A DNA stretch of 5,238 bases from an uncultured Enterococcus sp. (GTDB lineage Bacteria > Bacillota > Bacilli > Lactobacillales > Enterococcaceae), in the NCBI GenBank assembly GCA_946409145.1, contig CAMJVA010000119.1, forward strand, positions 1 to 5,238, in the 5' to 3' direction. This document shows, piece by piece, positions 5,114 through 5,238 of this stretch (positions are counted from its first letter, which is position 1; each line of letters opens with the position of its first letter). The notes under the pieces were generated by a model. That model did not search any database and was not told the DNA's origin. It saw only the letters and a program-made list of their open reading frames with translations. A program made the position numbers and the translations under genes.

Positions 5114-5238
5114 TTATTCCCTCACTTTGCAAAATTATTATTTCACTCGTCTTTTAAGCTGAGACGATTTTTAATTCCGCTCATTTTACAATCCTACTCG
5201 ATTAAAAATCTCATCCACTCGTTTTAAATGATAGCTTG
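5114..5238. other. Short region upstream of the acetyltransferase
   Basis: These 125 bases contain the acetyltransferase ribosome binding site and a 6-bp inverted repeat (TCGTCT at 5147-5152, AGACGA at 5162-5167, 9-base loop). On the plus strand the repeat is followed by TTTTT, which looks like a weak terminator, but no plus-strand gene precedes it. On the minus strand no T-tract follows. No convincing minus-strand promoter is visible here, so the acetyltransferase may be transcribed from further upstream. Confidence 0.5.
5186..5236 (-). CDS. Possible C-terminal end of an upstream minus-strand gene
   Basis: One minus-strand frame stays open from the window edge to TAA at 5188-5186 and encodes ...SYHLKRVDEIFNRVGL. 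Other minus-strand frames meet stops sooner. Sixteen codons are too few to identify a protein or to exclude chance. If real, this gene would lie 72 bases upstream of the acetyltransferase in the same direction and could share its transcript. Confidence 0.3.
   Translation of the reverse strand, partial: SYHLKRVDEIFNRVGL

Noticed and set aside
5147..5172. Hairpin plus TTTTT on the plus strand as a terminator
   Set aside because: The stem is only 6 bp with a 9-base loop, and no plus-strand gene precedes it. It is kept only as a note on the window end.
1..5238. Mobile element, CRISPR array, tRNA/rRNA, toxin-antitoxin or defence system
   Set aside because: I saw no transposase, integrase, regularly spaced repeats, tRNA-like folds or defence domains, and the gene products are ordinary chromosomal families.

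Overview
The window is AT-rich DNA with strong AAGGAGG-type ribosome binding sites, sigma-A type promoters with extended -10 elements and A/T-ending codons. It reads as a low-GC Firmicute, most likely a member of the Lactobacillales such as an enterococcus relative. That placement is an inference from composition, gene content and a GlnR-type operator; nothing here fixes the genus.

Layout. Positions 1-805 (minus strand) hold the N-terminal 268 codons of a LytR-CpsA-Psr (LCP) cell-wall ligase, cut by the window edge. Positions 806-1120 are a divergent control region. It contains a near-ideal GlnR/TnrA-type box (950-968), a strong promoter just downstream (975-1003), a second extended -10 promoter close to the next gene (1078-1086), an AT-rich inverted repeat between them, and candidate promoters for the LCP gene. 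Positions 1121-4092 (plus strand) hold a complete four-gene polar amino-acid ABC importer: ATPase, lipoprotein-anchored binding protein, and two membrane permeases, in the same order as Bacillus subtilis glnQHMP. A perfect 34-bp palindrome (4112-4145) followed by T residues ends the operon and probably also stops transcription of the convergent genes. Positions 4164-5113 (minus strand) hold a GNAT acetyltransferase followed by a DUF441/UPF0756 membrane protein, translationally linked. The last 125 bases are a short intergenic stretch with what may be the tail of one more minus-strand gene.

How the genes work together. The four plus-strand genes should form one importer: the lipoprotein captures an amino acid outside the membrane, the two permeases form the channel, and the ATPase dimer drives transport. 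The GlnR box suggests control by nitrogen (glutamine) status. Although the operon is built like glnQHMP, the binding protein looks more like Campylobacter PEB1 than like B. subtilis GlnH, so glutamate/aspartate is at least as likely a substrate as glutamine.

I see no phage, transposon, CRISPR array, toxin-antitoxin or defence genes, and nothing that amounts to an undescribed multi-gene system. The points most worth checking are the operator/promoter geometry, the substrate question, a mis-callable GTG start in the DUF441 gene, and a small insertion in the LCP active-site region.
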